A stretch of DNA of 64,000 nucleotides, from assembly GCA_905116865.2 (NCBI GenBank), contig CAJHNH020007057.1:254100-318099 (forward strand), in the 5' to 3' direction. The notes under the pieces are model-generated. The model was not told the origin of the DNA. It worked only from the letters and a program-made list of their open reading frames with translations, and did not search any database. Positions 21,483-32,917 of the stretch are shown here, piece after piece (position 1 is the first letter of the stretch; each line of letters begins with the position of its first letter). This DNA is from Candidula unifasciata (taxonomy: Eukaryota > Mollusca > Gastropoda > Stylommatophora > Geomitridae). The translations under genes were made by a program, and so were the position numbers.

Positions 21483-22722
21483 AAGAACATGTCTGGTGTG
21501 GTACAAGAGGATGTCTGGTGTGGGACAAGATAATGTCTGGTGTGGTACAAGATAATGTCTGGTGTGGTACAAGATAATGTCTGGTGTGGTACAAGAAGGT
21601 GTCTGGTGAGGTACAAGATGGTGTCTGGTGAGGTACAAGAGGATATCTGGTGAGGTACAAGAGGATGTCTGGTGTGGTACAAGATAATGTCTGGTGTGGT
21701 ACAAGAAGGTGTCTGGTGAGGTACAAGATGGTGTCTGGTGAGGTACAAGAGGATATCTGGTGAGGTACAAGAGGATGTCTGGTGTGGTACAAGAAGGTGT
21801 CTGGTGAGGTACAAGAGGATGTCTGGTGAGGTACAAGAGGATATCTGGTGAGGTACAAGAGGATGTCTGGTGTGGTACAAGAAGGTGTCTGGTGAGGTAC
21901 AAGAGGATGTCTGGTGTGGTACAAGAAGGTGTCTGGTGAGGTACAAGAAGGTGTCTGGTGAGGTACAAGGTGTCTGGTGAGGTACAAGAAGGTGTCTGGT
22001 GAGGTACAAGAGGATGTCTGGTGTGGTACAAGAGGGTATCTGATGAGGTACAAGAGGGTGTCTGGTGAGGTACAAGAGGATGTCTGGTGAGGTACAAGAG
22101 AATGTCTGGTGAGGTACAAGAGGGTGTCTGGTGAGGTACAAGAGGATGTCTGGTGAGGTACAAGAGAATGTCTGGTGAGGTACAAGAGGGTATCTAGTGA
22201 GGTACAAGGTGTCTGGTGTGGTACAAGAGGGTGTCTGGTGAGGTACAAGAAGGTGTCTGGTGAGGTACAAGAGGATGTCTATTGAGGTACAAGTGGATGT
22301 CTAGTGAGGTACAAGATTGTGTCTATTGCGGTACAAGAGGATGTCTGGTGTGGTACAAGAGGATGTCTGGTGTGGTACAAGAGGATGTCTGGTGAGGTAC
22401 AAGATTGTGTCTATTGTGGTACAAGAGGGTATCTAGAGAGGTACAAGGTGTCTGGTGAGGTACAAGAGGGTGTCTGGTGAGGTACAAGAGGATGTCTGGT
22501 GTGGTACGAGAGGGTGTCTGGTGAGGCACAAGAGGATGTCTAGTGTGGTACGAGAGTGTGTCTGGTGTGGTACAAGAAGGTGTCTGGTTTAGTACAAGAG
22601 AATGTCGGATGAGGTACAAGAGTGTGTCTGATGAGGTACGAGAGTGTATCTGGTGTGGTACGAGAGTGTGTCTGGTGAGGTACAAGAGGATGTCTGGTGT
22701 GGTACAAGAGTGTGTCTGTTGT
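21483..22722. repeat. 22-bp minisatellite, about 56 units
   Basis: Unit GATGTCTGGTGAGGTACAAG plus AG, with 19-bp variants. Because 22 is not a multiple of 3, the minus strand reads through in all three frames as one 22-residue periodic peptide (LVPHQTPSCTSPDTLLYLTR); these frames are not genes. Confidence 0.95.
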
Positions 22723-22734
22723 AACAGATACTGA

Positions 22735-23395
22735 CAAGATCAAAACATAATAAGAGGTTTTGAGTATTTGTTGCAGGGGTAGCCAGCAACCATTCACTTT
22801 GATATCTTCTGAGAGAGAAAGAGAATGGAGGTGTTCTGGGTGATGTGTAGTCGGTAATGTTAACCAATAACCGGTCCCTGGCGCATATATAGGCAGCCAA
22901 CCATGGTTCACCATCTCACCTAATCAACAGTCTTAGAATAAATGCAGTTTGATTTCAATGAATAAGTCAAGAACTGATACAACTGCACTTGGGACCATAT
23001 GTGCTCCATCCCTTTCTTCAGCAGCCAATAAAGGACAATCTCATTCAAAATATATGCTCCCTGTGCGTGTTTTCAAGTCCTATTTTGGGGGGTGGCAGCA
23101 GGCATGTTATAAACTGCGACAAGTTAGGAGTTTGTGGAAATCGGATGTGACGGCCCAAAAAGTGCAAATATCACAACCTAACTGTAACCCATGATACAAG
23201 GTGCCAAATGCCCTACATGGGCAAACCAAGATGAAGAAATTATATGTTTCTGGTGACCAAAACACATTTCAGAAGTTACTTCAAGTCGCCCAATGTAATA
23301 TGCATTTAATATGGGTCAGCAAAGAACTGTAGCCTACCAGGTATAAAGGTAACTAAGGGTTGTGGTAAACCTGGCTAGCTCACACTATAAAAAAC
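22735..23395. other. Intergenic, nothing recognised
   Basis: No exon, array or element ends seen. Confidence 0.4.
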
Positions 23396-23429
23396 TGTCT
23401 GCAAAATCCAACCAATCATAAGTTTGGTT

Positions 23430-23678
23430 CCCCGTGTGGACTCTGGGGCCCCACTGTGGAGGGGGAAAAGAATAGACACCCCCTCCCCTTCTTTTATAAC
23501 AAGCATATCATAAAAGTCAACTTATCAGATTTGTCTCCTTCAAAGTTGGAGTACATCTGCCAGAGAGAGAGGAATAGCAGTCTTAAGCTCTGAAACAAGA
23601 CCAATGTATAGAAGTGAACGAACAACCAGAACTTTAGCCAGGAGGTTACAGCCAGTTGAACGTAAAAGAAGAAGAAAA
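23430..23678 (+). mobile_element. GAA-tailed SINE-like element
   Basis: CCCGTGTGGACTCTGGGGCC head to AAAGAAGAAGAAAA tail. Confidence 0.8.
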
Positions 23679-23789
23679 TAAAGGTGGTTGTCTTTTCCAC
23701 TGAGTTTTGTAACCATTTTTTTGTTATTGTATTTAATACTGCGCTAATTAATACTTTAGTAAAAATGTTTGGTTGTAATTACGTAAGTC

Positions 23790-24046
23790 TTCTTCTTCTT
23801 TGTCCACCAGCTGTAAGCTCCGACAGAAAGTCCTGGTTGTTCATCCATTTGGAGTTTGTGCCAGGGCCTGAGTTTTGCATGTACATCCATTTTACTGGCT
23901 TAACTGTGTGCAGTCAATTGTTCCTTGCCACTTGGGCAGCTCCACTTCAAAGGAAGTCCACAGTTAGTCAACTCTTACGACATGCATGTTGGGGAGGCAG
24001 GGGATCGATTCTTGTTTTCCCACAATGGGGCCCCAGAACCCACACA
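23790..24046 (-). mobile_element. GAA-tailed SINE-like element
   Basis: Opposite orientation to its neighbour at 23430; CTTCTTCTTCTTTG start to GGGGCCCCAGAACCCACAC. Confidence 0.85.
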
Positions 24047-24504
24047 AGGAATTATGCATGTTTTTTCCATTCCCTCCATTAAGTTTTCTAGTCACAGTCT
24101 GTGTTGTATTTATAATTTATTAACAAAGACTTTGGTCGAAAGATTTAATTGTTTTTGTGCGTGTTCTTTTCCATTTCCCTCCACTGAGCGTTCTAGTCAA
24201 GTTTATGTTGTATTTAGAACTATTTAATCATAAACAAGTTTACAAACAGCTCTGGTGTGAGCTTGCTGAGGGCAAATATTCCAATGAGAGACACAAGGCA
24301 GAAAAAGAAGAATCAGCAGGCAATAGATAATGCGGCCAGTACTGTGCCAGCTGTTTTTACTTTCCCTAAAAATTACTTGGTACCCCGTTCAGGATGGGCC
24401 AAACTGGAAATCCAGGTCAACTTTCTTTAAATCCCTGTTGTTCATGAAAAAGAAATCTATGATGGTTTGTTTTTTTAAAGTGCCTTTAAAGTTGGTTGTG
24501 TGTC

Positions 24505-24765
24505 AATTTACAGGTTGCAGAACCATCCTGGCATTTTTTGGCTGTTGTGGTTTTTCTAGGCAAATTGTGTTCAGTAGTTTGCCACTGCTCACTGAGCGGT
24601 TGGCTGTTGATAGTTTGCCACTGCTTTCTAAGTGGTCGGCTGTCGATGCCACTGTCAAAATCAACGCAAGGTAGTCTGCTGCCAAACTGCCTGAGGCTGG
24701 GATCAAACCCGGCACCTCGGCATTACGTAGCGTGTTGACAACACCAAAGCCACAGACACTTTTAC
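24505..24765 (-). mobile_element. tRNA-derived SINE (GGCTTAGGC-type) with internal duplication
   Basis: On the minus strand: GGGTTTGATCCC B box, and CAGTGGCAAACTA-type segment present twice (about 24573-24630), so one internal block is duplicated. Confidence 0.8.
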
Positions 24766-24892
24766 AGCCTCACATTACCACTTTTTAGAGTGGTGTAGGA
24801 CTGGGAGGAGTGGGTGTGTCTGGTAGTCTTTAACCTAAGGATTTGTTGGCACATGGCTAGTGCAGTCAGCACGAACTGCGCAGTCAAGAATG

Positions 24893-24898
24893 TTTATT
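24893..24898 (-). terminator. CFAP97 polyadenylation signal
   Basis: AATAAA on the minus strand about 135 bases after the CFAP97 stop codon; the only close canonical signal. Confidence 0.6.
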
Positions 24899-25032
24899 TT
24901 TGCGCCTGGCAGAAAACAATTTCTTCCCTTTACAGAGTATTCAAACCAGACTGCAGAAAAAGAACCAGCTTTCTAAACATACTTTCAGCCACTCCCTGGA
25001 GATCTATTATGCCTTTACATAAACCACACATA

Positions 25033-25245
25033 TCACCTGCTTATGCTGGTTGCACTTTCGGCACGTCCTCCACCTAATGTGCTTGCACTATCTACTGCAT
25101 CATTTCGTGAACGTTTTCCATTTGATATGTGATGCAGTGCTGCAACGGGGACACCATGGAAAACAGTAGTCTCATAAGCTCTCAGTTGTTGATCTCTACA
25201 TATAGATTTGGTAGGCCTGACTTCCTGCAGACGTTTCAGAAATGC
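25033..25245 (-). CDS. CFAP97: CFAP97 coding exon 2 (C-terminus)
   Basis: Acceptor GTTGTCATTTCAG; begins AFLKRLQEVRPTKS, the expected continuation of the RIERENL helix, then a Ser/Arg/Gly-rich tail and TGA at 25035-25033. Confidence 0.9.
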   Translation of the reverse strand, partial: AFLKRLQEVRPTKSICRDQQLRAYETTVFHGVPVAALHHISNGKRSRNDAVDSASTLGGGRAESATSISR

Positions 25246-28200
25246 CTGAAATGACAACACAATTCTTAGAAATGCTTTATGCTGTAAAAGATACAACATT
25301 CAAATGCATAAGAAAACCTGTTTTACCAGAGAATAGTTGTTTTCTTTGCCACATTCAGTACCAAACAACTCAACCTTCATTTATCTTCCTCTTCTTGGTA
25401 TTCACCAGCTGTACACTCTGGTGGAAAGTTCTGGTTGTTCCTCCACTTCTGAACTGCAGTCCTGCTCCAGAACCTGAGTGTTGCGTGTGCATTAGTTTTC
25501 AGATCTGATTCACTTGAATGCAGACTGTTGGTTCCTTGCCTCTCAGGCAGACACACTCCGACTTCAAAGGAAGCTTCCCAATTAGTCGATTCTTATGACA
25601 TGCTTTTGGGTAGGCAGTGGGTCGATTCTTGTTTTCCCCACAATGGGGCCCCGGAACCCACACGGGGACCTTCATTTATGATTTAACCATACATGATCAG
25701 CACCAACTGGCTGGTTCTTTGCAGAACGTCGTTCTCATCACTACACATCTCAAAGTCTCTCTCACTCTTCTCTAGACCTACTTGCTATCATAGCCAATGC
25801 ATCTTCAGGGTCTTGTATCCACTCCCACTGAGGTCTGCCTCTGCCACATTTTCTGGAAACTACCCTCCATCACGGTTCTCTCCAGACCACCATGGCAACA
25901 ATGCCCTAGCATTTGGGACAAGATGCTGTTTATGAGCCAATTCTCTTTGATGCTCAGATCATGTAGAAGTCAGCGTTTTCCTTCTTCTTAGTCTATGGTA
26001 TCCTAAGAATTTTTCTGTAACATCTCAGTTTAAAATCTCAAATTTGTTCTTCAATGATTAAGTAGGAGTCCATGACTGCCAACAGCAAGATGCCACTGCA
26101 AAGATGCAGTCTCAAGGTATTTACTTAAACTTGCCTGCAGGTGCTGTGCCAGAGGTTCTTCATGCAATGTGGTCTCTGCATTCCTTACAAGATATGCTTT
26201 AATAAACTTCTGCTATCTTATCCATAGGAGATACCCTAAAATATGCCAGGAATTAAACTGTGCAACACACTGTATGAATCTTCGTTATGTAAATTCACAA
26301 GAGGTGAAACACTGTCTTCATGCCAGTACAAATAACTTCCCTGAAAAAAAATGAAACATGGAGAGACAAGAGTACATTTTTGATCGTATCCCATCTTGAC
26401 AAGAATATGAACCTCAGATCACCAGAATCAGGCAGTGTATGCTCGTTACTATCTATCCGTCATCTTTCCTTTTTATTCTTCTTCTTCAGCATTATGAGGC
26501 CTTGAGGGTCATTGTTGCAGACATCATCTTCTTTTTCTCTTCCACCCAGTACCTCAGCGAAGTGTCGTGGAAGATGTAACATTCGTTGATGAGCTCTGAC
26601 AAAAGTACTATTAGGATTGATGTTCATTTCTGTAAGGCTGTTCTTAATGCTCAATCTTGTTCGAGGTCTTCTGCTCACTCTATACCCGTTGTAACGTTTT
26701 AGTGTGGCTCGCTGTGGTAGATAGTACCAGGGCATTCTTGTTAGGTGTCCAAACCACTTCATTTGTTGTTCTTTAAAGTCATCTGACATCACCCGCCTCC
26801 ATTCCTCTGTGATTGGCCTTCCCCTTTTCAGCTGGTGATTTCAAGCATTTGTAGTCTTATTCTTCTTCTCTAGCCCTGTTCTGCCTTTCAGTGTCAGGTT
26901 TGGAAGAGGTATCAAGTGCAACCACTGAGACACAAAGTTTACTGGATAACAATTTTATTTTTATAATCCATCAAATTTGTTCCTATTATTGAACAACAAA
27001 CTGGCAAATGCAAAAAACTTACCAGATTTTCCCTTTCAATTCTCTGTATATCTCTCTCCCTGTTGACGGCTGATGGTGTCAACCTGTAGGTTCCTGACTG
27101 TCGATGGAACTGCCTCTTCTGCTCCCCAGCACTGACTTGTCGAATTATTTCTTTCAGTAACCTGTGATTCTCCCTCTCGATATCACGTGTCTGGTTTCTG
27201 TCGAATGTATAGTTTGATTTTTCAGAACTCTTCAGATTTGCGGGAGCAAACATGACTCGCCGAGAGTTGGTCTGAACTCTGTTTTGTTTTTCCAACTCCC
27301 CAACAGCTTTCATCAGGATCTTGAGATCAAAGCCTGTGATCTTATCAGGATCATAGTCGTAGTTAACAGCACTGTCTTTCTCATGGCCATGACTCACAGG
27401 TTTGAACTGTAATTTAAAGGGATGGCCATCCCCTGCAGAAGTCATTCTAGCACCTTCTTCAATTTTCTGTTTATATCTACTGTCTTCAATTTCATTTCTA
27501 GGAGTTTCAATTGATGAAACATCTGTGATATCGCTGTCTGAATTACTGTCATCATCTGAACGACTTCTACTACGCTGGTTCCTGTTTGACTGTTTATCAT
27601 TCCTTCTTACTGCCGTTTTTGGCCTGTCTGTCCTTACTGTTTTAGAATGTTCAGTAAATATTGACATCTTTTTCTTTTCTTTTGTTCCCTTTACCTTATC
27701 CCATGCTTGTTTTGTGTCCTTGTTTCCTGAAGTTTCCTCAGCAAATCTATTGCCTTTCGGATATGTGGCAGACAATTTTAACCTGCTACTATCGCTATCA
27801 GAAAACATATTCAAACTGTCCTCAGCATTCTCTCGATGTCTGCCCTTATTAAATGTAGCTTGTTGTTTTACAGGCTTTGCTAAGGGATTTATAGGTCGCT
27901 TTTCTCTATCATCGCTGCCTGATTGTGACCTTTTGCCATTTCTTACATCTGAAGACTCAGATTTTGACCAGCTGCTATCACGTCTGTTCGTCTGCTCAAT
28001 GTCTGTTGAAGAGTTAGAGCTGACACTGCTCCCCACGCTTGAAGCACTAGATGACCTTGAACGGCTGTTCCGAGATTCTACTGCATTTTTCTTGTGCGTA
28101 TTAGATGACTCAATAACATCCTCACTGTCTGATCCACTTGAACGATCAGGACTGTTGTCTCTACTAGAATCAGACTCTGTTGATGACCCTTCTCCTTTAC

Positions 28201-28381
28201 TACTGTCACAATGTTTATTATCATTTACTGCACTGTCAGGTTTCGGTAACTGCTTTGTCGAGTGAGGGTGCAGGGGGGGTTTCAAAGCAGAAACTTGCTG
28301 CGTAACATGTTCTTGTTCTCCTTGAGGGCTTTCATCAAAGAAATCAAAATCAATGCTTTTTTCTACATCGAGATCCATCAT
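25033..28381 (-). CDS. CFAP97: Cilia and flagella associated protein 97 (Hemingway family), 2 coding exons
   Basis: Axoneme/cilium-associated protein of the CFAP97 (KIAA1430/Hemingway) family. Exon 28381-27023 (453 codons) ends in phase 0 at a GTAAGT donor and joins exon 25245-25033 (70 codons plus TGA), giving 523 aa, close to the roughly 530 aa of the human protein. The acidic N-terminus has IDFDFFDESP. Residues about 55-160 and 265-300 are Ser/Asp-rich and probably disordered. The conserved domain lies at about 388-475: FDRNQTRDIERENHRLL, then SAVNRERDIQRIERENL, continuing across the splice as AFLKRLQEVRPT. A tandem ATG at 28378 could also start the protein. The intron (27022-25246) carries a SINE and LINE debris. 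A longer C-terminus cannot be excluded because the last codons contain AGGTGATA, a weak donor. A large plus-strand open frame opposite exon 1 is a shadow. Confidence 0.93.
25385..25667 (-). mobile_element. GAA-tailed SINE-like element with 12-bp TSD
   Basis: Flanked by ACCTTCATTTAT at 25373-25384 and 25668-25679; inserted in the CFAP97 intron. Very similar to 1432-1719. Confidence 0.9.
25740..25990 (-). mobile_element. LINE 3' remnant
   Basis: Inverted relative of 10190-10445: shared CATTCACGG/GGTTCTCTCCA-type segments and the GCCACCATGG-like core. Confidence 0.5.
26490..26820 (-). mobile_element. LINE 3' remnant
   Basis: Minus strand encodes EEWRRVMSDDFKEQQMKWF, then GHLTRMPW, RRPRTRLSIKNSL and VRAHQRMLHLPRHFAEV; in the CFAP97 intron, same strand as the gene. 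Confidence 0.7.
27023..28381 (-). CDS. CFAP97: CFAP97 coding exon 1
   Basis: Long 1359-nt exon from ATG at 28381 to CTG|GTAAGT. Holds the N-terminal acidic motif, the Ser-rich region and most of the conserved domain (ITGFDLKILMKAVGELEKQ and the ERENHRLLKEI helix). A plausible acceptor (ATATCAACAG) lies 16 bases upstream of the ATG, suggesting a separate 5' UTR exon. Confidence 0.94.
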
Positions 28382-28520
28382 GGACGATTACAAATTCTGT
28401 TGATATTACAAACACAATTAAAAGCTGTACAGTGAAATTACATACTAAACTTAATCATATAATTTAAAATAAATTGTTCCGTTTTCCAGGTCTTAAGGTA
28501 AATGGGGCATGTAGTGCTAG

Positions 28521-28665
28521 TTAACCTCTGGAAGCGTTAACCTCTGGAAGCGTTAACCTCTGGAAGCGTTAACCTCTGGAAGCGTTAACCTCTGGAAGCA
28601 TTAACCTCTGGAAGCATTAACCTCTGGAAGCGTTAACCTCTGGAAGCGTTAACCTCTGGAACTCT
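28521..28665. repeat. 16-bp minisatellite
   Basis: Nine units of TAACCTCTGGAAGCGT, in the CFAP97 upstream region. Confidence 0.95.
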
Positions 28666-28666
28666 C

Positions 28667-28790
28667 AACTCTTTCAGTCCCAAGGAATGCTTCATATGTT
28701 CACAGGTTCCCATTTAGAAGCCCAATGTATGCAAGATGTGTCAGTTTACTTTTCTCTTTATTACCCCTTCAGCCATTGATGATAAACCCC
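28667..28790. repeat. TTAA MITE, left part
   Basis: AACTCTTTCAGTCCCAAGGA onward; the right end is replaced by a SINE 3' part. Confidence 0.6.
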
Positions 28791-28958
28791 GTCCTGCATT
28801 GGTTTTGACAGCACAGTGGTACCGAGAACTGACCGTTCAGCAGCTCAGTAGCAATGGCAAACTACTGAACGTAAAATTTGCCTACAAAAACCACAATAGC
28901 CAAAAAATTATGAGGTTGGTTTTGCTACATCCTGTAAAGGATACACAACTAACTATTT
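28785..28958 (+). repeat. tRNA-derived SINE (GGCTTAGGC-type), 3' part
   Basis: AGCAATGGCAAACTACTGAA, CACAATAGCC and CCTGTAAAGGATACACAACT; promoter half missing. Confidence 0.75.
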
Positions 28959-28959
28959 T

Positions 28960-29820
28960 ATTTATCAGAGGAATAATTTCCCATCCCCCGAACACAGAAA
29001 TTCTGGCAGCAACTAGCGACTACGGTGTTCGGCAATTGGCGGTCTTTTGGCAATTTCCGTTACCATGGAAACCGTGGGAAAGTTGCTTCGCAAATGTCGG
29101 CTAGGGTTTCGGGATGGGTCCTAATCTCTCATGAAATTTTGCGGTTGGTGTGATTTTCACCCACTATAAAAAGCTGAAAACTGCGGGAAGGAACCCGTTT
29201 TTCTGTTACATCAGTTTGATTGAAAATAGCGATAAGTATTCAGGGTTGGCTTTAGGCTTTAACTGTTACTGTACCTGGTAATGCTAGTTATAATTGAATT
29301 CTCCGTCCAATTTTACATTTGTGTAAAAAATTTCTTTCTGGTACGTGGCTAGGTAAATGTACAGTGACATTTTTTCAGGCAATCGCTGGCTCAGCCAGTC
29401 TTATTGTCTGCTATCTTGTCCAATGCAAACAAAGCCAAAACGAAAGTTGCGCAGAGAAAACCTTGTTTCAGGGAGACAAGTTTTAGCAGCTGTTTTTTAC
29501 ATCTCATCTCCACAAAAACCTACACACCTCAGCTCAGAAATGACACACAAGCCTAAATGAGGTACCATTGGAAAGAGTTTGTTTACAGCTATCTAACTGT
29601 GCTGGTTTTATTGGTGTAGAGGGCATTTTAAAACTTTGACTAAAGTATCTGAGCAACTTTTTGATTTTGATGTCATAAATCAAATGCGAACGAATGGCTG
29701 GAATTCCAGTCTTTACGGCAAATCAAATAAATGTAACGGATAATAGTCGAGATAGGAAAAATATACTGTGCAATAAAATGTCTTAAGTATCAGTCAGTAT
29801 GGTAAAAAAGAAACGGTGAA
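28960..29820. other. Unique-looking upstream region of CFAP97
   Basis: No repeats recognised. Contains the X-box and, on the plus strand, CACTATAAAAAGCTG near 29161. Could be promoter or first-intron DNA. Confidence 0.4.
29059..29072. promoter_or_regulatory. RFX X-box (GTTACCATGGAAAC)
   Basis: A near-palindromic match to the RFX X-box (GTNRCC, spacer, RGYAAC class). It lies 0.68 kb upstream of the CFAP97 start codon in a stretch without recognisable repeats. RFX factors drive ciliary genes through X-boxes, so it is a plausible CFAP97 control site. Confidence 0.5.
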
Positions 29821-29827
29821 AGCTTAC

Positions 29828-29880
29828 AATCGTGCATCAATTTCCAAGTTGCTCATGCCGCCATTTTGGTCCCATCTGTT
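29828..29880 (-). other. Possible CFAP97 5' UTR exon / promoter region
   Basis: On the minus strand an AAAATGGCGGC (YY1-like, 29867-29857) is followed by GATT|GTAAGC, a good donor at 29827. An acceptor lies just upstream of the CFAP97 ATG, so a non-coding first exon here would fit. No transcript evidence is available. Confidence 0.3.
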
Positions 29881-30180
29881 TTGGCAACAAGATGACGTCG
29901 CGATCGTCACTAACCCGCACAAATTTATTACTGTATATCGATTGGCGGTAATACATAATCATCATTATCGGGTGCCATGCTAACTTGCGCTGGCGATCAT
30001 GCCCCTCCTCGGTCATGCGAACTCCAACCAGGGTGAACATCATCAAGTGCCTTGCCGACTGGCGTGGGCGAGCATGCCTCGCCGAATCTGCAGCTGTGCA
30101 TCGGGTTCATGTGTTAACACCCCTCCATGCTATGACAAAAGACTGTCATGAATCTTCTCACGCTGTGAGTTGAGTTGATT

Positions 30181-31010
30181 CAAGAACCGACATTACAGCA
30201 CTCGGGACATTCCCATAAGCGCTCCGTCTCCATCTTCAGCAGCCAGTGAAGAGTTCCGATACTAATGGTGCCAGCAGCATTCTGATTAAACATTCGTCTT
30301 GCCTTCCCTCTGAGCCTCGAGCATATGCCAGAACTTCTTGTGACTCCCCGCTGCATCAATCTCACCAGACTGTAGTGATCCATCTATTCCACTGAACTGT
30401 ACACGCTCTCCCACAAGGCACTAACCATGTCTGCTTTATCATGTATCAGTATTCCACCAAGTTGCGCAGAGCCAGCCAGTCTGTCTGCCTGTTCATTTCC
30501 CAACACACCGGCGAATTCCCCTTCAACATATACATCAACGCCCCGCGGATGATAGTCCTAGTCCTGTGTTGATTGAAATGACTTCCCGTGCCTGGCTTGC
30601 CAATCTTTACTCCCAAAGCACTCTTAGCAAAGATGTGGAAGTGCTGGTCCCAAATTCCTCTGAACATAGTACCTCGCTACTGGCATTAACAATGTCGGCA
30701 TGATCCATGGGCCGGCCTTCTGTAACTAAGGCAGAGCCAGCTAATCTGTTGACTCTTTCATTGCCAACAACACCTGCCATGGTACAAAGATGAAGGTAAC
30801 TTCATGCACAGTGGAGTTTTGCAATGACGCGATCCACTGTCTGCGTACAAAGCTCCCCTCTACCCTCCGGATCATGCTCATGGAATCATTCAGCACACAC
30901 AAGCAAGAACAGCCCTGCAATGCCAGCCTCACAAAAGCTCGTGTTACCGCCATCACCTCTATTGTCATGCTGCTAGTAGTCACACAGAAGGTACCACTGG
31001 CCATCTGGGT
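30181..31010 (-). mobile_element. I-type LINE remnant with RNase H domain
   Basis: Minus strand, in broken frames: DSMSMIRRVEGSFVRRQW and EVTFIFVPW (RNase H core), then GVTRSSGICSRLRGKARRMF and LWECPECCNVGS at the C-terminus. The order matches the end of I-clade LINE ORF2. Confidence 0.75.
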
Positions 31011-31224
31011 TGTTCTGCCTGCAGCGCACGCAGTAAATGCCTATACAATTTGTTTGTCCTCGTACGAGGATGGCACGTTGTTTGTAACTGGGGCTTGTTT
31101 TGTATTACAGAGATGTCAGATGACTGTTTTATATTTTATTGTGTGTATTTTCAAGTTTCTTTTTATAATTATACTGTCAAGTACTTTCTCATGACCAGGT
31201 TTCTATTTATTTCATTACTGCTCA

Positions 31225-31240
31225 CCCCCCCCCCCCCCCC
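31225..31240. repeat. Poly-C tract, 16 bases, followed by A11
   Basis: Direct reading of the sequence. Confidence 0.95.
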
Positions 31241-31878
31241 AAAAAAAAAAAGAATTTATCTTTTCAAGTATATGTTTCATATTATTTCATTATTTATTTG
31301 CCATTCAGAGCACAATTATGCTCCTGAACAAAGCGTAAGGCCCCCCCCTCCCCTTTAAAAAAAAGGAGTAGTTCTGCAATCCAATGTTTGATGGACAGAC
31401 AGTAGTGGCTATAACTATTGCAATTTCTGGTCGATGTGTGTCTTTAAAGTAATAAATCTCTCTTCTCTTTCAACACCCTCTTCTTTCACATAAGGTTTCG
31501 GAGTTGTGGTACATTCTTATGAGCTGATCCTACCATATGGTCTTCTGCCTCTCAGTGAATATGGTGCAAGCTATTCCCAGAAACTCTGATAGAATCACTT
31601 CCCACTCTTTACCGAATGGTTAAAATAGCGTCTTTCTTCAAGCACATCACCTCAGTGTTAATGTTATGAACATGACCCCTTGATAATGTTCAAAGCTGGC
31701 ACTGGTAGCACAGTGTTGATATGAATATGCTCTTTAGGGGCTATACTTATGCTAGCATGCCTTACTGACAATGTAAGTTAGTATATGTATATCTCATCAT
31801 CATCATGTAGCAGATCCTTAGCAGAACGTCGCTGTCACACCAGTCTGCTTGAAAAAAAACTCTCGCCAGCTCTCCTAC

Positions 31879-32114
31879 CATGTGCACTTTCATGTTACTC
31901 AAAACCTGTCATGTGCACTTTCATGTTACTCAAAACCTGTCATGTGCACTTTCATGTTACTCAAAACCTGTCATGTTACTCAAAACCTGTCATGTGCACT
32001 TTCATGTTACTCAAAACCTGTCATGTGCACTTTCATGTTACTCAAAACCTGTCATGTGCACTTTCATGTTACTCAAAACCTGTCATGTGCACTTTCATGT
32101 TACTCAAAACCTGT
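31879..32114. repeat. 31-bp minisatellite
   Basis: Seven units of CATGTGCACTTTCATGTTAC plus TCAAAACCTGT and one 16-bp short unit. Open in all three plus frames because of the period; not genes. Confidence 0.93.
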
Positions 32115-32399
32115 GCCCATCTTTATGTTGGTCATTCCACCACTCCCAAGCATACCATTTTTGTTTCTAATCTGCAGTGGGGCTTGATATGACCAAAACA
32201 TTTCAGCTTCTGAGACAAGATGATGTTTATCAGCCAATCTTTCTTGATTTTCATCAAGCCTTAGTATATAACCTATGCATAAGCTACTCATCTGTAAACT
32301 GAGACACTTACTTTAATATCTATATGTGTCTATCTATATATGCAATCAGCTTACAACACACACCAGTAGGTACCATGTTTTGTATCTTTATAACTTAGT

Positions 32400-32590
32400 G
32401 AAAATTATAGCAGAAGGCATGGTACCAGGAAGGAGGGGCAGAGGCCGACCGACACAAAGATGGGCACAGTGACTCCTTGAGTATGAAAGTACATGAGGTG
32501 GGAGAACTGGCGAGAGACCGAGTATCTTTCAGGCAGACTGTGATGAGAGCGACATTCTGCAAAGGACCTGCTACATGATGGATGGATAGC
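32400..32590 (+). mobile_element. LINE 3' remnant
   Basis: Encodes GMVPGRRGRGRPTQRWAQ, then VGELARDRVSFRQTV and ATFCKGPAT, a typical LINE ORF2 end. Confidence 0.7.
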
Positions 32591-32917
32591 TTAGTGAGCA
32601 TTTTAAACTATGCTCTATGAGAAGACACTGGTGAGAACCAAACGATGACTGTGAATCTGTGACTATGATCAGAGCAGCATGTTACAAGAGGTGTGGCCAG
32701 ACAACAGCACCATGCAGGAAGCCAAACAAAAATAAGCAGTCAAAGCAGGACTTGTGTCATCAGCCAACATTTGAATTACTGAGTAGGGGATCAGGGCACA
32801 TATGGACTCAAATGTTTACGTTCAATGTGCAATGAGAATGTCAACTAACTAGCTAACCTAAAAACTTTTATAACCACCATAACTAAGCTGACTCTTAATT
32901 CTGGAAAAAACTTTTTT

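Noticed and set aside
21424..22270. Three overlapping 244-274 aa frames
   Set aside because: Artefact of a 22-bp tandem repeat without stops; all three read the same periodic peptide.
21483..22722. CRISPR-like regularity
   Set aside because: Units are contiguous with no unique spacers; eukaryotic minisatellite.
27402..28265. Long 287-aa plus-strand open frame
   Set aside because: Lies exactly opposite CFAP97 exon 1; hydrophobic Leu/Ser-rich shadow without family resemblance.
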